NCBI GenBank assembly: GCA_031551485.1
Contig: JAVBNO010000068.1
Span: 1 to 30,302 of the forward strand
Direction of reading: 5' to 3'
Source of the DNA: JAVBNO01 sp031551485
GTDB lineage: Bacteria; Bacillota; Clostridia; Oscillospirales; Ruminococcaceae
DNA length: 30,302 bases
The notes beneath the pieces were generated by a model. The model worked only from the letters and a program-made list of their open reading frames with translations. It was not told the origin of the DNA and did not search any database. This document shows, one piece after another, positions 22,423-30,302 of the stretch (positions are counted from its first letter, which is position 1; each line of letters starts with the position of its first letter). The translations under genes and the position numbers were made by a program.

Positions 22423-23539
22423 ATTGACGGTTGCCAACTTCCGCAATTTGGAGGCGCTGCATTTCAGCCCCTCCCCCGGTGTCAATGTCATATACGGCGA
22501 CAACGCCCAAGGCAAAACCAACTTAACCGAAGCCATTTGGATGTTGACCGGAAATCGCAGCTTCCGCGGAGCCAAAGACAGTGAGCTGTGCCTCTTTTCT
22601 GCCGGGAGCTGCCATATCTATGCCCAATTCGAGGCGCGGCAGCGTCTGCAAACCCTCCGGCTGGATATTGCCCCCCAGAAAAAGGCTTTTCTCAATGAAT
22701 TGGAGCAGCAAAGTGTATCCGATATTGGGGGCAGTCTGCAGGCAGTGGTTTTCTCGCCGGTTCATCTGTCCATGGTAAAAGACGGCCCCTCGGCCCGCCG
22801 CCGGTTTTTGGATGGCGCCATCACCCAGCTTCTCCCCCGCTATCCCCGCTATTTGGCCGATTTAAACCGTATTTTAATCCAGCGGGCCGCCCTTTTGCGG
22901 GAGATACCCCGCCACGCCGCTTTGCTGGACCATTTGGAAGAGTGGGATGTGCAGCTTAGCAAAGTAAGCGCCGCGCTGCTGCGCGCCCGTTGCCGTTACA
23001 CCCGCAGACTGGCCGCCCAAGCCAAAGAGATTTACGCCGGCATTGCCGGCGGCGCAGAAACATTTACCCTTGCCTATAAGCATTCGGTGCCCGGCCTTGC
23101 CGCCCTGTTGGACGGCGAAGACGCCGCCGATGAAATGATACAGCCCCAGATTATGGCCGCCCTGCGAAACGCCCGCGCCGAAGATGTTCGCCAGGGGGCG
23201 TCCACCGTGGGACCCCACCGGGATGACCTCCAGATAGACATTGACGGTATATCCGCCCGGGCCTACGGCTCCCAAGGCCAGCAGCGCAGCGCCGTATTGG
23301 CCCTTAAACTGGCGGAAAGCGCCATTTTGTCCGAATCCACCGGCGAGCAGCCCATTATTTTATTGGATGATGTGTTAAGCGAATTGGATGCCGGGCGGCG
23401 GGAATATCTGTTAAGCCGCCTGGACGACCGCCAGATATTCATCACCTGCTGCGACAAAGAGGCCTTTGCCGGACTGCTGACCGCCCCCGGGGCAAAGACC
23501 ATTGCCATCAGGGCCGGGCAAATTACCGAAGAGATATAA
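22409..23539 (+). CDS. recF: DNA replication and repair protein RecF
   Basis: RecF is an SMC-like ATPase that, with RecO and RecR, loads RecA at gaps. The 376-residue product has Walker A GDNAQGKTN (30-38), the QGQQRS signature (GSQGQQRSAVLALKLAES), and Walker B PIILLDDVLSELD. The family arms lie between them. The start is GTG 22409, with TTGAGG 9 nt upstream and the VKITELTVANFRNLE opening of the family; the frame is open 186 bp further upstream but that part is a shadow of yaaA. It overlaps yaaA by 14 bp, so the two are translationally coupled. Confidence 0.96.
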   Translation: MKITELTVANFRNLEALHFSPSPGVNVIYGDNAQGKTNLTEAIWMLTGNRSFRGAKDSELCLFSAGSCHIYAQFEARQRLQTLRLDIAPQKKAFLNELEQQSVSDIGGSLQAVVFSPVHLSMVKDGPSARRRFLDGAITQLLPRYPRYLADLNRILIQRAALLREIPRHAALLDHLEEWDVQLSKVSAALLRARCRYTRRLAAQAKEIYAGIAGGAETFTLAYKHSVPGLAALLDGEDAADEMIQPQIMAALRNARAEDVRQGASTVGPHRDDLQIDIDGISARAYGSQGQQRSAVLALKLAESAILSESTGEQPIILLDDVLSELDAGRREYLLSRLDDRQIFITCCDKEAFAGLLTAPGAKTIAIRAGQITEEI

Positions 23540-23614
23540 GCGCCAAAACAAAGACTTGCCAAAAGGCGGCAGGCGAAAGAATGAAAAAGCACAATGCCAT
23601 AAGGAGGCGGTCGC

Positions 23615-23887
23615 TTGTATTTGCATTTGGGACAAGGTATGGTGGTGCGCACCGCCGACGTGGTGGGCATATTCGATTTGGACAACACCAGCATTGCCAA
23701 AGCCACCCGCCAGTATTTGGCGCGGGCCCAAAAAGCGGGCCAGGTGGTCAACGTGACCGACGAACTGCCCAAAACCTTTGTGGTGGCCCAGCCAAAAGGC
23801 GGCCGGCCCACCGTCTACATCTCCCAGATTTCGGCGACCACCCTTAAAAAACGCGCCAATTATATTGCCGGGCTGGCCAATTTGTGA
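23615..23887 (+). CDS. remB: RemB (DUF370) regulatory protein
   Basis: The 90-residue product opens MYLHLGQGMVVRTADVVGIFDLDNTSIAKATRQYL, the DUF370 family sequence that includes B. subtilis RemA and RemB (YaaB). RemA binds DNA in the control of biofilm matrix genes; the role of the RemB paralogue is less clear. The recF-remB-gyrB order is the standard position. The start is TTG 23615 with AAGGAGG 7 nt upstream, so the initiator Met is encoded by TTG. It may be in the dnaN-gyrA transcript. Confidence 0.92.
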   Translation: MYLHLGQGMVVRTADVVGIFDLDNTSIAKATRQYLARAQKAGQVVNVTDELPKTFVVAQPKGGRPTVYISQISATTLKKRANYIAGLANL

Positions 23888-23956
23888 CCGCCCGGACAGC
23901 ATAGATAGCTAAATTACGAATGCTACACAATTTGCCATTGCGAGGTGCCCCAACCC

Positions 23957-25918
23957 ATGGATGAACAAAAAAACCAGACCCCCGAAACCATTAATCTGAT
24001 CCCGGATCAAAATTACGACGCCTCCCAGATTCAAGTGCTGGAGGGGTTGGAAGCGGTGCGCAAGCGCCCGGGCATGTACATTGGCTCCACCGGCAGCCGG
24101 GGCCTGCACCACCTGGTGTATGAAATTGCCGACAACTCCATGGATGAAGCGCTGGCGGGATTTTGCGACCACATTGAAGTGGAGATTTTGCCCGGCGATA
24201 TCATCATGGTGCAAGACAATGGCCGCGGCATTCCCGTGGGTATTGAGGAAAAGACTGGTCTGCCCGCTGTAACCGTTGTATTTACCATTTTGCACGCCGG
24301 CGGCAAGTTTGGCGGCGGCGGCTACAAAGTGGCCGGCGGTTTGCACGGCGTGGGCGCGTCGGTGGTGAACGCGCTGTCCGAGTGGCTGGAGGTAGAAGTT
24401 TGCGACGGCCAGTTCCGTTATCACCAACGGTTCGAACGGGGCAACACTGTCACCGAGCTGACCAAAATGGACGCCGTTGACCACACCGGTACCAAAATTG
24501 CCTTTAAACCCGACGCGAAAATTTTTGAAGAAACAGTCTATGAATTTGAGATACTCCAAAACCGCCTGCGGGAGCAAGCGTTCCTAAACGGCGGCATCCG
24601 CATCACCCTGTCCGATAAACGCAACGCCGAACCCCGGGTGGAGACCATGTGCTACGAGGGGGGTATTCGCAGCTTTGTCGACCACATTCACAAGCGCAAA
24701 AGCGTCGAAGTGCTCCACGAAGATATCATCTATTTAAGCGGCAACCAAAACGGCTCGCTGGCCGAGGTCGCCATGCAGTACAACGACAGCTACAACGAAT
24801 TGATTTTGTCCTTTGCCAACAACATCAACACGGTGGAGGGCGGTACCCATGAAATGGGCTTTAAGACGGCCCTGACCCGGGTGATGAACGATTACGCCCG
24901 CAAAAACAACATCCTGAAAGAGGCCGATAAAAACCTGACCGGCGAGGATGTGCGGGAAGGGCTGACCGCCATTATTTCGGTCAAACTTACCGACGCCCAG
25001 TTCGAGGGCCAGACCAAGGCAAAATTGGGCAACACCGACATTCGCAGCCTGGTGGACGGGCTGATCGGCAGCCAGTTGGCCACCTACTTTGAGGAAAACC
25101 CCGCGACAGCCCGCACCATCCTGGAAAAATCCCTTGGGGCTGCCCGCGCCCGAGAAGCCGCCCGCAAAGCCCGCGAGCTCACCCGGCGCAAATCGGCGCT
25201 GGAAAGCGCTTCGCTGCCCGGCAAACTGGCCGACTGTTCTTCCAAGGACAATACATTCACTGAAATTTATATCGTCGAGGGTGACTCCGCCGGCGGCAGC
25301 GCCAAAAATGGCCGCGACCGCCGCTTCCAGGCCATTTTGCCCCTGTGGGGAAAAATGCTCAACGTGGAAAAAGCCCGCCTAGACAAAGTGTACGGCAACG
25401 ACAAGCTCATGCCCGTGATCACCGCCCTTGGCTGCGGCATCGGAGAAGAGATGGACTTGACGAAGCTGCGCTACGGCAAGCTGATCATCATGGCCGACGC
25501 CGACGTGGACGGCAGCCATATCCGCACCCTGTTGCTGACTTTTTTATTCCGCTTCATGCGCCCGCTGATTGAAGAGGGGCATGTCTATATCGCCCAGCCC
25601 CCCCTCTTTAAAGTAAGCCGGGGCAAGCAGGTGCGCTACGCCTTTTCCGACCGGGAACGGGACGAGCAAATTGCCGAGCTTTGTCCCGACGGCAACGGCA
25701 AGGCCGACGTGCAACGGTACAAAGGCCTTGGCGAAATGAATCCCGACCAGCTTTGGGAGACGACAATGGACCCTGCCACCCGCACCATTTTGAAGGTGGA
25801 GATGGAGGACGCGGTGGCTGCCGACCAGATTTTTACCATCCTGATGGGGGATAAAGTGGCCCCCCGGCGGGAATTTATTGAACAAAACGCCCAATACATT
25901 CAGGAACTGGATATTTAA
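23957..25918 (+). CDS. gyrB: DNA gyrase subunit B
   Basis: GyrB supplies the ATPase that drives negative supercoiling with GyrA. The 653-residue product has the GHKL ATPase part (EIADNSMDEALAG, DNGRGIPVG, and the GGKFGGGGYKVAGGLHGVGASVVNALS lid region), the transducer, and the TOPRIM part with IVEGDSAGGSAKNGRDRRFQ and the DADVDGSHIRTLLL metal motif. The C-terminal YKGLGEMNPDQLWETTMDP tail follows. ATG 23957 has GAGGTG 9 nt upstream; an in-frame GTG at 23945 is less likely. At the position of E. coli K447 the sequence reads ILPLWGK, with Trp. The hypothetical gene follows after 13 bp. Confidence 0.98.
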   Translation: MDEQKNQTPETINLIPDQNYDASQIQVLEGLEAVRKRPGMYIGSTGSRGLHHLVYEIADNSMDEALAGFCDHIEVEILPGDIIMVQDNGRGIPVGIEEKTGLPAVTVVFTILHAGGKFGGGGYKVAGGLHGVGASVVNALSEWLEVEVCDGQFRYHQRFERGNTVTELTKMDAVDHTGTKIAFKPDAKIFEETVYEFEILQNRLREQAFLNGGIRITLSDKRNAEPRVETMCYEGGIRSFVDHIHKRKSVEVLHEDIIYLSGNQNGSLAEVAMQYNDSYNELILSFANNINTVEGGTHEMGFKTALTRVMNDYARKNNILKEADKNLTGEDVREGLTAIISVKLTDAQFEGQTKAKLGNTDIRSLVDGLIGSQLATYFEENPATARTILEKSLGAARAREAARKARELTRRKSALESASLPGKLADCSSKDNTFTEIYIVEGDSAGGSAKNGRDRRFQAILPLWGKMLNVEKARLDKVYGNDKLMPVITALGCGIGEEMDLTKLRYGKLIIMADADVDGSHIRTLLLTFLFRFMRPLIEEGHVYIAQPPLFKVSRGKQVRYAFSDRERDEQIAELCPDGNGKADVQRYKGLGEMNPDQLWETTMDPATRTILKVEMEDAVAADQIFTILMGDKVAPRREFIEQNAQYIQELDI

Positions 25919-25931
25919 GGAGTGAAGCAGC

Positions 25932-26540
25932 GTGGCGCTTTTTAAACGAAAAGAGAAAGCCCAGCCTGAAGCCTATAAAATTGATTTTGAGGGGCAAACC
26001 CCCATTGCCGAGATGGACTTTCGCCATGAATACGAAAACCTGTTGGAGGCGCTGGCCATTCAGGACCAGGGCAAAAGCCGCTGGCGGCCGATTGCCGGCA
26101 GCGCGATGCTGGTGTTTTTTGGCGCCCTGGCGTTGCCCACCATTTACGCGTTTAGCAAAGTGTGGGCCGTGCTGGCGGTTTTCATCGTCATTTTGCTGGT
26201 AGCCCACAGCCTGTTTGGCAATACCTACACCCGCAGCTTTACAGCCAAAAAAATGGCGGAAGAAGAAAAAGACATTGTCCGCCATCTGAAAATATTCCGC
26301 AGCGGCATCCAGGTAACCCAAAGCGGACAAGAGATGAATGCGCCGTATCGCCTGATGAAAATGTACGAAAGCGACCGGCAGTTTACTGCCCAGTTTGGCC
26401 CCCTGCGGATGTTGGCCTTCCCTAAAAAAGAGATGGGCGACAATGTGCCCCTTTATCGGGAAGTGTTTGTCACCAATTTGGGCAAACGCTTTTACAAGCT
26501 GGACGCCAAAGGCAGAATCGTTGAAAACGAGAAAAAATAG
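25932..26540 (+). CDS. Small membrane protein of unknown function between gyrB and gyrA
   Basis: I do not recognise this 202-residue protein. It has a basic, charged N-terminus, two predicted membrane-spanning helices at about 53-73 and 77-95 (GSAMLVFFGALALPTIYAF and VWAVLAVFIVILLVAHSLF), and a soluble domain of about 105 residues rich in mixed charges and aromatics (for example YRLMKMYESDRQFTAQFGPLRML). There is no signal peptide. The start is GTG 25932 with AAGGAG 9 nt upstream. It sits 13 bp after gyrB and 46 bp before gyrA, so it is very likely cotranscribed with them, where most Firmicutes have gyrB and gyrA adjacent. No catalytic motif was seen. Confidence 0.8.
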   Translation: MALFKRKEKAQPEAYKIDFEGQTPIAEMDFRHEYENLLEALAIQDQGKSRWRPIAGSAMLVFFGALALPTIYAFSKVWAVLAVFIVILLVAHSLFGNTYTRSFTAKKMAEEEKDIVRHLKIFRSGIQVTQSGQEMNAPYRLMKMYESDRQFTAQFGPLRMLAFPKKEMGDNVPLYREVFVTNLGKRFYKLDAKGRIVENEKK

Positions 26541-26586
26541 ACAGGTTACATAGCATAACCACTAACCATAATCCGGGGGTTTTACA

Positions 26587-29097
26587 ATGACCGAAGAGCA
26601 ACAGGGCAAAATCATACAGGTCGACATTGAAAGCGAGATGAAGAAAAGCTATCTCGCCTATTCCATGTCGGTCATTGTGGGGCGCGCCCTGCCCGACGTG
26701 CGGGACGGGCTGAAGCCGGTGCACCGCCGCATTCTATACACCTCCCATGAAAAGGGGTTGACCGCGGACAAGCCTTACCGCAAATCCGCCGAAACGGTGG
26801 GCGTTGTGCTGGCCGATTATCATCCCCACGGCGACGCCTCTGTCTACGACGCCATGGTGCGCATGGCACAGAATTTTTCTTTGCGTTATCCGTTAATTGA
26901 CGGCCACGGCAACTTTGGATCGGTGGACGGCGACCCGCCCGCCGCTTATCGTTACACCGAGGCTCGAATGAGCAAGCTGGCCAGCTATATGCTCACTGAC
27001 ATTGATAAAGAGACGGTGGAATACACCACCAACTATAACGACAGCAAAAAAGAGCCGGTCGTCCTCCCTTCCCGTTTCCCCAATTTGCTGGTAAACGGGT
27101 CCACCGGCATTGCCGTGGGCATGGCCACCAACATCCCGCCCCACAATTTGGGCGAGGTGGCGGATGCCGTCTGTTTGCTGATTGACAACCCCGACGCCAC
27201 CCTGGACGACCTGATGGAGCATCTGAAAGGCCCCGACTTCCCCACCGGCGGCATCATTATGGGCCGGGCGGGTATCCGGGCGGCGTATGCCACCGGCCGC
27301 GGCCGCGTGGTGCTGCGGGCGCGGGCGGAAATTGAAGAGATGAACAACGGCCGTTTCCGCATTGTAGTCACCGAAATTCCTTATATGGTAAACAAAGCCC
27401 GCCTGATTGAAAATATGGCGGAATTGGTGAAAGACAAACGCATTGAACAGATTAGCGACCTGCGGGATGAATCGGACCGGGACGGCATGCGCATTGTCAT
27501 TGAGCTCAAACGCGACGCCAACCCCCAGGTCGTATTAAACCAGCTTTATACCTTTACCCAGCTGCAGGACACGGTGGGCGTCATTTTGCTGGCCATTTCC
27601 GGCGGCGTGCCCAAAGTGATGACGCTCAAGCAAATGCTGGAGGAGTATTTGGCCTTCCAGGTGGAGGTCATTACCCGCCGCACCCAGTTTGACCTGACCA
27701 AAGCGAAAGAACGCGCCCATGTGCTGGAGGGCCTTAAAATTGCCATCGACTTCATTGACGAAGTCATCGCCATGCTGCGGGCCGCCAAGTCGATTCCCGA
27801 AGGCAAAGACGCCCTTATGACCCGGTTCGGCCTTACCGATATTCAGGCGTCCGCCATTGTGGCCATGCGTCTTGGCCAACTTACCGGCATGGAACGGGAA
27901 AAAATTGAGGAAGAGCTGCTGCAAATTCAAGAAAGAATTGCCGAGTACGAGGCCATTTTGGCCGATATGAAAAAGATATACGCCATTGTGAGAGAAGAGC
28001 TGACCGCCATCCGGGATAAATTTGCCGACGACCGCCGCACCGAAATTGCGGCCGTCAGCGGTGAGATGGACATCGAAGATCTGATTCCTGTGGAGGACTG
28101 CGTCATCACCTTGACCCACTTTGGCTACATGAAACGCCAGCCGATGGATGTCTACCGCACCCAGCGCCGGGGCGGCCGGGGCATTTCCGGCATGACCCGC
28201 CGGGAGGAGGACTTTGTAGAGGAGCTGTTCATCTGCTCCAGCCACGACTATGTCCTTTTCTTCACGAACAAGGGCAAAATGTACCGCATTAAAGGCTACG
28301 AGATTCCCGAGTGCTCCCGCACTTCCCGGGGCAACAACATTGTCAACATCCTGCCCCTGGAAAAAGAGGAAAAAGTGACTTCGATGATCCGGGTGGATGA
28401 ATTTGACGAAGACAGCTTTCTGGTCATGCTCACCCGCCAGGGCGTCATTAAGCGCACATACTTAAACGCCTACCGCAATGTCCGCAGAAGCGGCATCATT
28501 GCCCTGACGCTGGACGATGGGGACGAGTTGGGCTGGGTGCGCAATACCCAGGGCGACGACGAGCTGATTATAGCCACCAAAAAGGGCATGGCCATTCGCT
28601 TTAACGAGTCCGAAATGCGCCCCATGGGCCGTGGCGCCAGAGGCGTGAAAGCCCTTTCCCTCTCCACAGGGGACGAAGTGGTGGGTATGGCCCGCCTGCG
28701 GGAGGGTGCTTTGGTTCTGACCATTTCGGAAAAAGGCATGGGCCGGCGCACCGACGGCGAAGATTACCGCAAGACCAAACGGGGCGCCAAAGGGGTGCGC
28801 AACTTCAACGTGGAAAAAGGCGGCCTGGTGGCCGGCATTAAAGTGGTGGATGAGGAGGATACTGTCATCATCATCACCGATGACGGTGTTATCATTCGCA
28901 TTCCCGCCGGGCAAATTGCCCAGCAGTCCCGATATGCCGGTGGCGTTCGGGTGATGCGGGTGTCTGACGAGGCAAGGGTGGTCACATTGGCCCGCGCCCC
29001 CAAAGAGGAAGAAAGTGCCGGCGACGATGACGAAGAGTTAGAGGAAGATGCCCCCGAAGGGGAAAGCCCAGCAGGTGAAAGCCCGACCGAGGAATAA
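26587..29097 (+). CDS. gyrA: DNA gyrase subunit A
   Basis: GyrA cuts and rejoins the DNA gate and wraps DNA. The 836-residue product has the N-terminal winged-helix/tower region with the active-site Tyr123 in AAYRYTEAR, and a coiled-coil tower. The six-bladed C-terminal wrapping domain starts with the GyrA box QRRGGRG at 526-532. It ends in a strongly acidic tail (EEESAGDDDEELEEDAPEGE), as in other gyrases. At the quinolone site the sequence reads HGDASVYDA: Ala84 stands where E. coli has Ser83, and Asp88 matches Asp87. A weakly G-rich GGGGGT element precedes the ATG. A terminator hairpin follows 27 bp after the stop. Confidence 0.98.
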   Translation: MTEEQQGKIIQVDIESEMKKSYLAYSMSVIVGRALPDVRDGLKPVHRRILYTSHEKGLTADKPYRKSAETVGVVLADYHPHGDASVYDAMVRMAQNFSLRYPLIDGHGNFGSVDGDPPAAYRYTEARMSKLASYMLTDIDKETVEYTTNYNDSKKEPVVLPSRFPNLLVNGSTGIAVGMATNIPPHNLGEVADAVCLLIDNPDATLDDLMEHLKGPDFPTGGIIMGRAGIRAAYATGRGRVVLRARAEIEEMNNGRFRIVVTEIPYMVNKARLIENMAELVKDKRIEQISDLRDESDRDGMRIVIELKRDANPQVVLNQLYTFTQLQDTVGVILLAISGGVPKVMTLKQMLEEYLAFQVEVITRRTQFDLTKAKERAHVLEGLKIAIDFIDEVIAMLRAAKSIPEGKDALMTRFGLTDIQASAIVAMRLGQLTGMEREKIEEELLQIQERIAEYEAILADMKKIYAIVREELTAIRDKFADDRRTEIAAVSGEMDIEDLIPVEDCVITLTHFGYMKRQPMDVYRTQRRGGRGISGMTRREEDFVEELFICSSHDYVLFFTNKGKMYRIKGYEIPECSRTSRGNNIVNILPLEKEEKVTSMIRVDEFDEDSFLVMLTRQGVIKRTYLNAYRNVRRSGIIALTLDDGDELGWVRNTQGDDELIIATKKGMAIRFNESEMRPMGRGARGVKALSLSTGDEVVGMARLREGALVLTISEKGMGRRTDGEDYRKTKRGAKGVRNFNVEKGGLVAGIKVVDEEDTVIIITDDGVIIRIPAGQIAQQSRYAGGVRVMRVSDEARVVTLARAPKEEESAGDDDEELEEDAPEGESPAGESPTEE

Positions 29098-29123
29098 GCC
29101 GGGCCATAGCAGCAGTTAAAAAC

Positions 29124-29156
29124 GAACCACCCGCATTCATAAGCGGGTGGTTTTCC
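29124..29156 (+). terminator. Rho-independent terminator after gyrA
   Basis: A 10-bp stem (AACCACCCGC / GCGGGTGGTT, 8-nt loop) followed by TTCC, 27 bp after the gyrA stop. Confidence 0.8.
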
Positions 29157-29194
29157 TTATGGATACAGCCCTACCCTATTTTTCCGTCTCTACC

Positions 29195-29238
29195 CTTTGT
29201 ACCCCAAAAACTGATATCAGCCTTTTTCTTTCTTCGCC
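29195..29238 (+). repeat. Coreless remnant of the structured repeat
   Basis: A header-like CTTTGTACCCCA is followed within a few bases by the tail-like GATATCAGCCTTTTTCTTT, without the hairpin core that separates them in the other units. The next unit starts immediately after. Confidence 0.6.
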
Positions 29239-29490
29239 GCTTGTACCCCAGATCAGACCTAAGTCCGTTCTCCTTATAATCCACGCGTTTCCTGTGCACC
29301 TATGCCCTCGCCCTAAGGATGGGGGGTGGGGAAACCATGTGGTTTCCCCAAAAAATGTTTTTGCATACTTTTTGCGCCAAAAAGTATGGGCCAGTCGCGG
29401 CCAGAGCGACATGCTATATCTTTGCCGGAGCGGCTGTACGTCTGCTCCAATTTGATTCAATATCGGTACCAGCTTTTTCCATTCGTCGCT
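29239..29490 (+). repeat. Structured intergenic repeat, copy D
   Basis: Header TTGTACCCCAGA, hairpins at 29328-29349 and 29364-29388, tail TATCGGTACCAGC. The hairpin arms are identical to copies A-C; the GGGCC hairpin is weakened here by one change (GGCCA). It is tandem with copy E, 252-bp period. Confidence 0.88.
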
Positions 29491-29736
29491 GTTTGCACCC
29501 CCATATAGACCCAACACCGTTTTCCCCAAAAGCCAGGCGTTTCCTGCGCACCTATGCACTCGCCCTAAGGATGGGGGGTGGGGAAACCATGTGGTTTCCC
29601 CTAAACAATGTTTTTGCATACTTTTTGCGCCAAAAAGTATGGGCCAGTCGCGGCCCGAGCGACAGGCTATATCCTTGCCGGAGCGACTGCACACCTGCTG
29701 TATTTTGATTTGACATCGGTACCAACGCTTTTTTCT
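29491..29736 (+). repeat. Structured intergenic repeat, copy E
   Basis: Header TTTGCACCCC, hairpins at 29580-29601 and 29617-29641, tail ACATCGGTACCAACGC. The linker between hairpins is 15 nt and differs from the others, while the arms stay perfect. No gene is convincing in 29098-29841. Confidence 0.88.
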
Positions 29737-29792
29737 GTCCATCTCGAAAACGCCGCTTAACCCTTCGTCTAATATGGAGTTTTCTTAAACAA

Positions 29793-29824
29793 GAAAAGCC
29801 ATGGCGCCATGCCACGGCTTTTTC
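29793..29824 (-). terminator. Terminator of the right-edge ATPase gene
   Basis: A 12-bp stem with one A·C mismatch (AAAAGCC-A-TGGC / GCCA-C-GGCTTTT) lies about 18 bp beyond the minus-strand stop. T-runs occur on both strands. Confidence 0.75.
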
Positions 29825-29841
29825 ATCGGTCAAAGCAAAAT

Positions 29842-30302
29842 TTAAAGTTCGCCTGCCACGAAGTCATCCTCTTCGGGCTTGCCGTGGTACAGTTCCCGCA
29901 GGGTAAAAAGCTTGGCTTTGTCGCGGGCGGCCCTGCTGACCAATTGGGGGGAGAAACCGGTCCGGGAAAAGAGCGCGAAATACCACTCCCAATAATCATC
30001 TGTGTGTTTGGCCTTTTCCATCAATTCCAGCAGCGCTCCTTCATCCATGGCCCAGGAAGAATAACTGCAATCGGCAAAAAGACACTTGCGGGAACGGCGG
30101 ATATCGTAGGCGTTCAGTAAAATGTCAATATGCTGCTCGTTGCGCTTGGTGGGCACCTTGCCCCACCAGCCACCCATGTCGCCGGGGGGGAAGGGGCAAA
30201 TTTCACTGCCGTGTTCCGCCAAAAAGTCTATGCAAATCGCTTTAAAGACATCTTCCAGATATTCATCTAAACGAGGTTCCACTTTTTTGGCGAAGACTTC
30301 TT
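29842..30302 (-). CDS. C-terminal part of an AAA-type ATPase with DUF234 domain (cut by the window edge)
   Basis: The visible 153 or so residues match the DUF234 C-terminal region of a family of archaeal-type AAA ATPases found widely in Clostridia. It starts with EVFAKKVEPRLDEYLEDVFKAIC, continues with a GGWWGKVPTKRNEQHIDILL stretch that resembles a nuclease-like WW-x-IDIV core, then CLFADCSYS and YFALFSRTGFSPQL. The frame stays open upstream of the GTG at 30282 to the window end, so the gene starts outside and the ATPase domain is not seen. The function of the family is unknown; a defence or selfish role is sometimes suspected. Confidence 0.8.
   Translation of the reverse strand, partial: EVFAKKVEPRLDEYLEDVFKAICIDFLAEHGSEICPFPPGDMGGWWGKVPTKRNEQHIDILLNAYDIRRSRKCLFADCSYSSWAMDEGALLELMEKAKHTDDYWEWYFALFSRTGFSPQLVSRAARDKAKLFTLRELYHGKPEEDDFVAGEL

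Noticed and set aside
29176..29742. 188-residue minus-strand and 129-residue plus-strand frames over repeat copies D and E
   Set aside because: Same repeat-derived peptides as in copies A-C, no start signals, and opposite-strand overlap.

Overview
The window looks like the replication-origin neighbourhood of a low-abundance-type Firmicutes chromosome, most likely a Clostridia member near Oscillospiraceae/Ruminococcaceae. The evidence is the dnaA-dnaN-yaaA-recF-remB-gyrB-gyrA order, the mnmE-mnmG-rsmG-noc-parA-parB block, strong AGGAGG ribosome-binding sites, frequent TTG/GTG starts and a moderately GC-rich base composition (judged by eye, not computed). No prophage, insertion sequence or CRISPR array is visible.

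Layout. (1) 1-1370: tRNA-Pro(TGG) and a Phd/YefM-ParE/RelE-type toxin-antitoxin pair, both on the minus strand, each with a readable promoter and terminator. (2) 1406-13089, plus strand: mnmE, a LURP-one/YxjI-like gene, mnmG, rsmG, noc, parA, parB, serS, an acyl-ACP thioesterase and guaB. This segment holds two parS-like sites (one inside the serS coding sequence) and a compact DnaA-box cluster before the thioesterase. (3) 13145-13960: two tandem copies of a structured intergenic repeat, then a 24-bp direct repeat enclosing a hairpin-rich segment. (4) 13960-14111: tRNA-Met and tRNA-Glu, abutting with no spacer, minus strand. (5) 14389-15630: a transglutaminase-like lipoprotein, followed by a third repeat copy. 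(6) 16067-18111, minus strand: two TrkA-type proteins and a TIM-barrel-like protein of unknown function. (7) 18373-29097, plus strand: a TVP38/TMEM64 membrane protein, dnaA, oriC, dnaN, yaaA, recF, remB, gyrB, a small membrane protein and gyrA. (8) 29098-29841: two more repeat copies. (9) The right edge cuts a minus-strand ATPase of the DUF234 type.

How it fits together. DnaA opens oriC between dnaA and dnaN, where a DnaA box, a GC-rich spacer and CTA-type DnaA-trios sit next to an AT-rich stretch. DnaN, RecF and gyrase serve the new forks. ParA/ParB act on nearby parS sites, and Noc, which carries Noc-type DNA-reading residues, links division to the nucleoid. MnmE/MnmG and RsmG modify tRNA and 16S rRNA.

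The most unusual features are: the mnmE-to-guaB block points toward oriC, whereas the equivalent mnmE-parB genes in Bacillus subtilis point away; a five-copy (plus one coreless remnant) hairpin repeat; parS-like sites that share a CACATG centre; and DnaA boxes about 10 kb from oriC.
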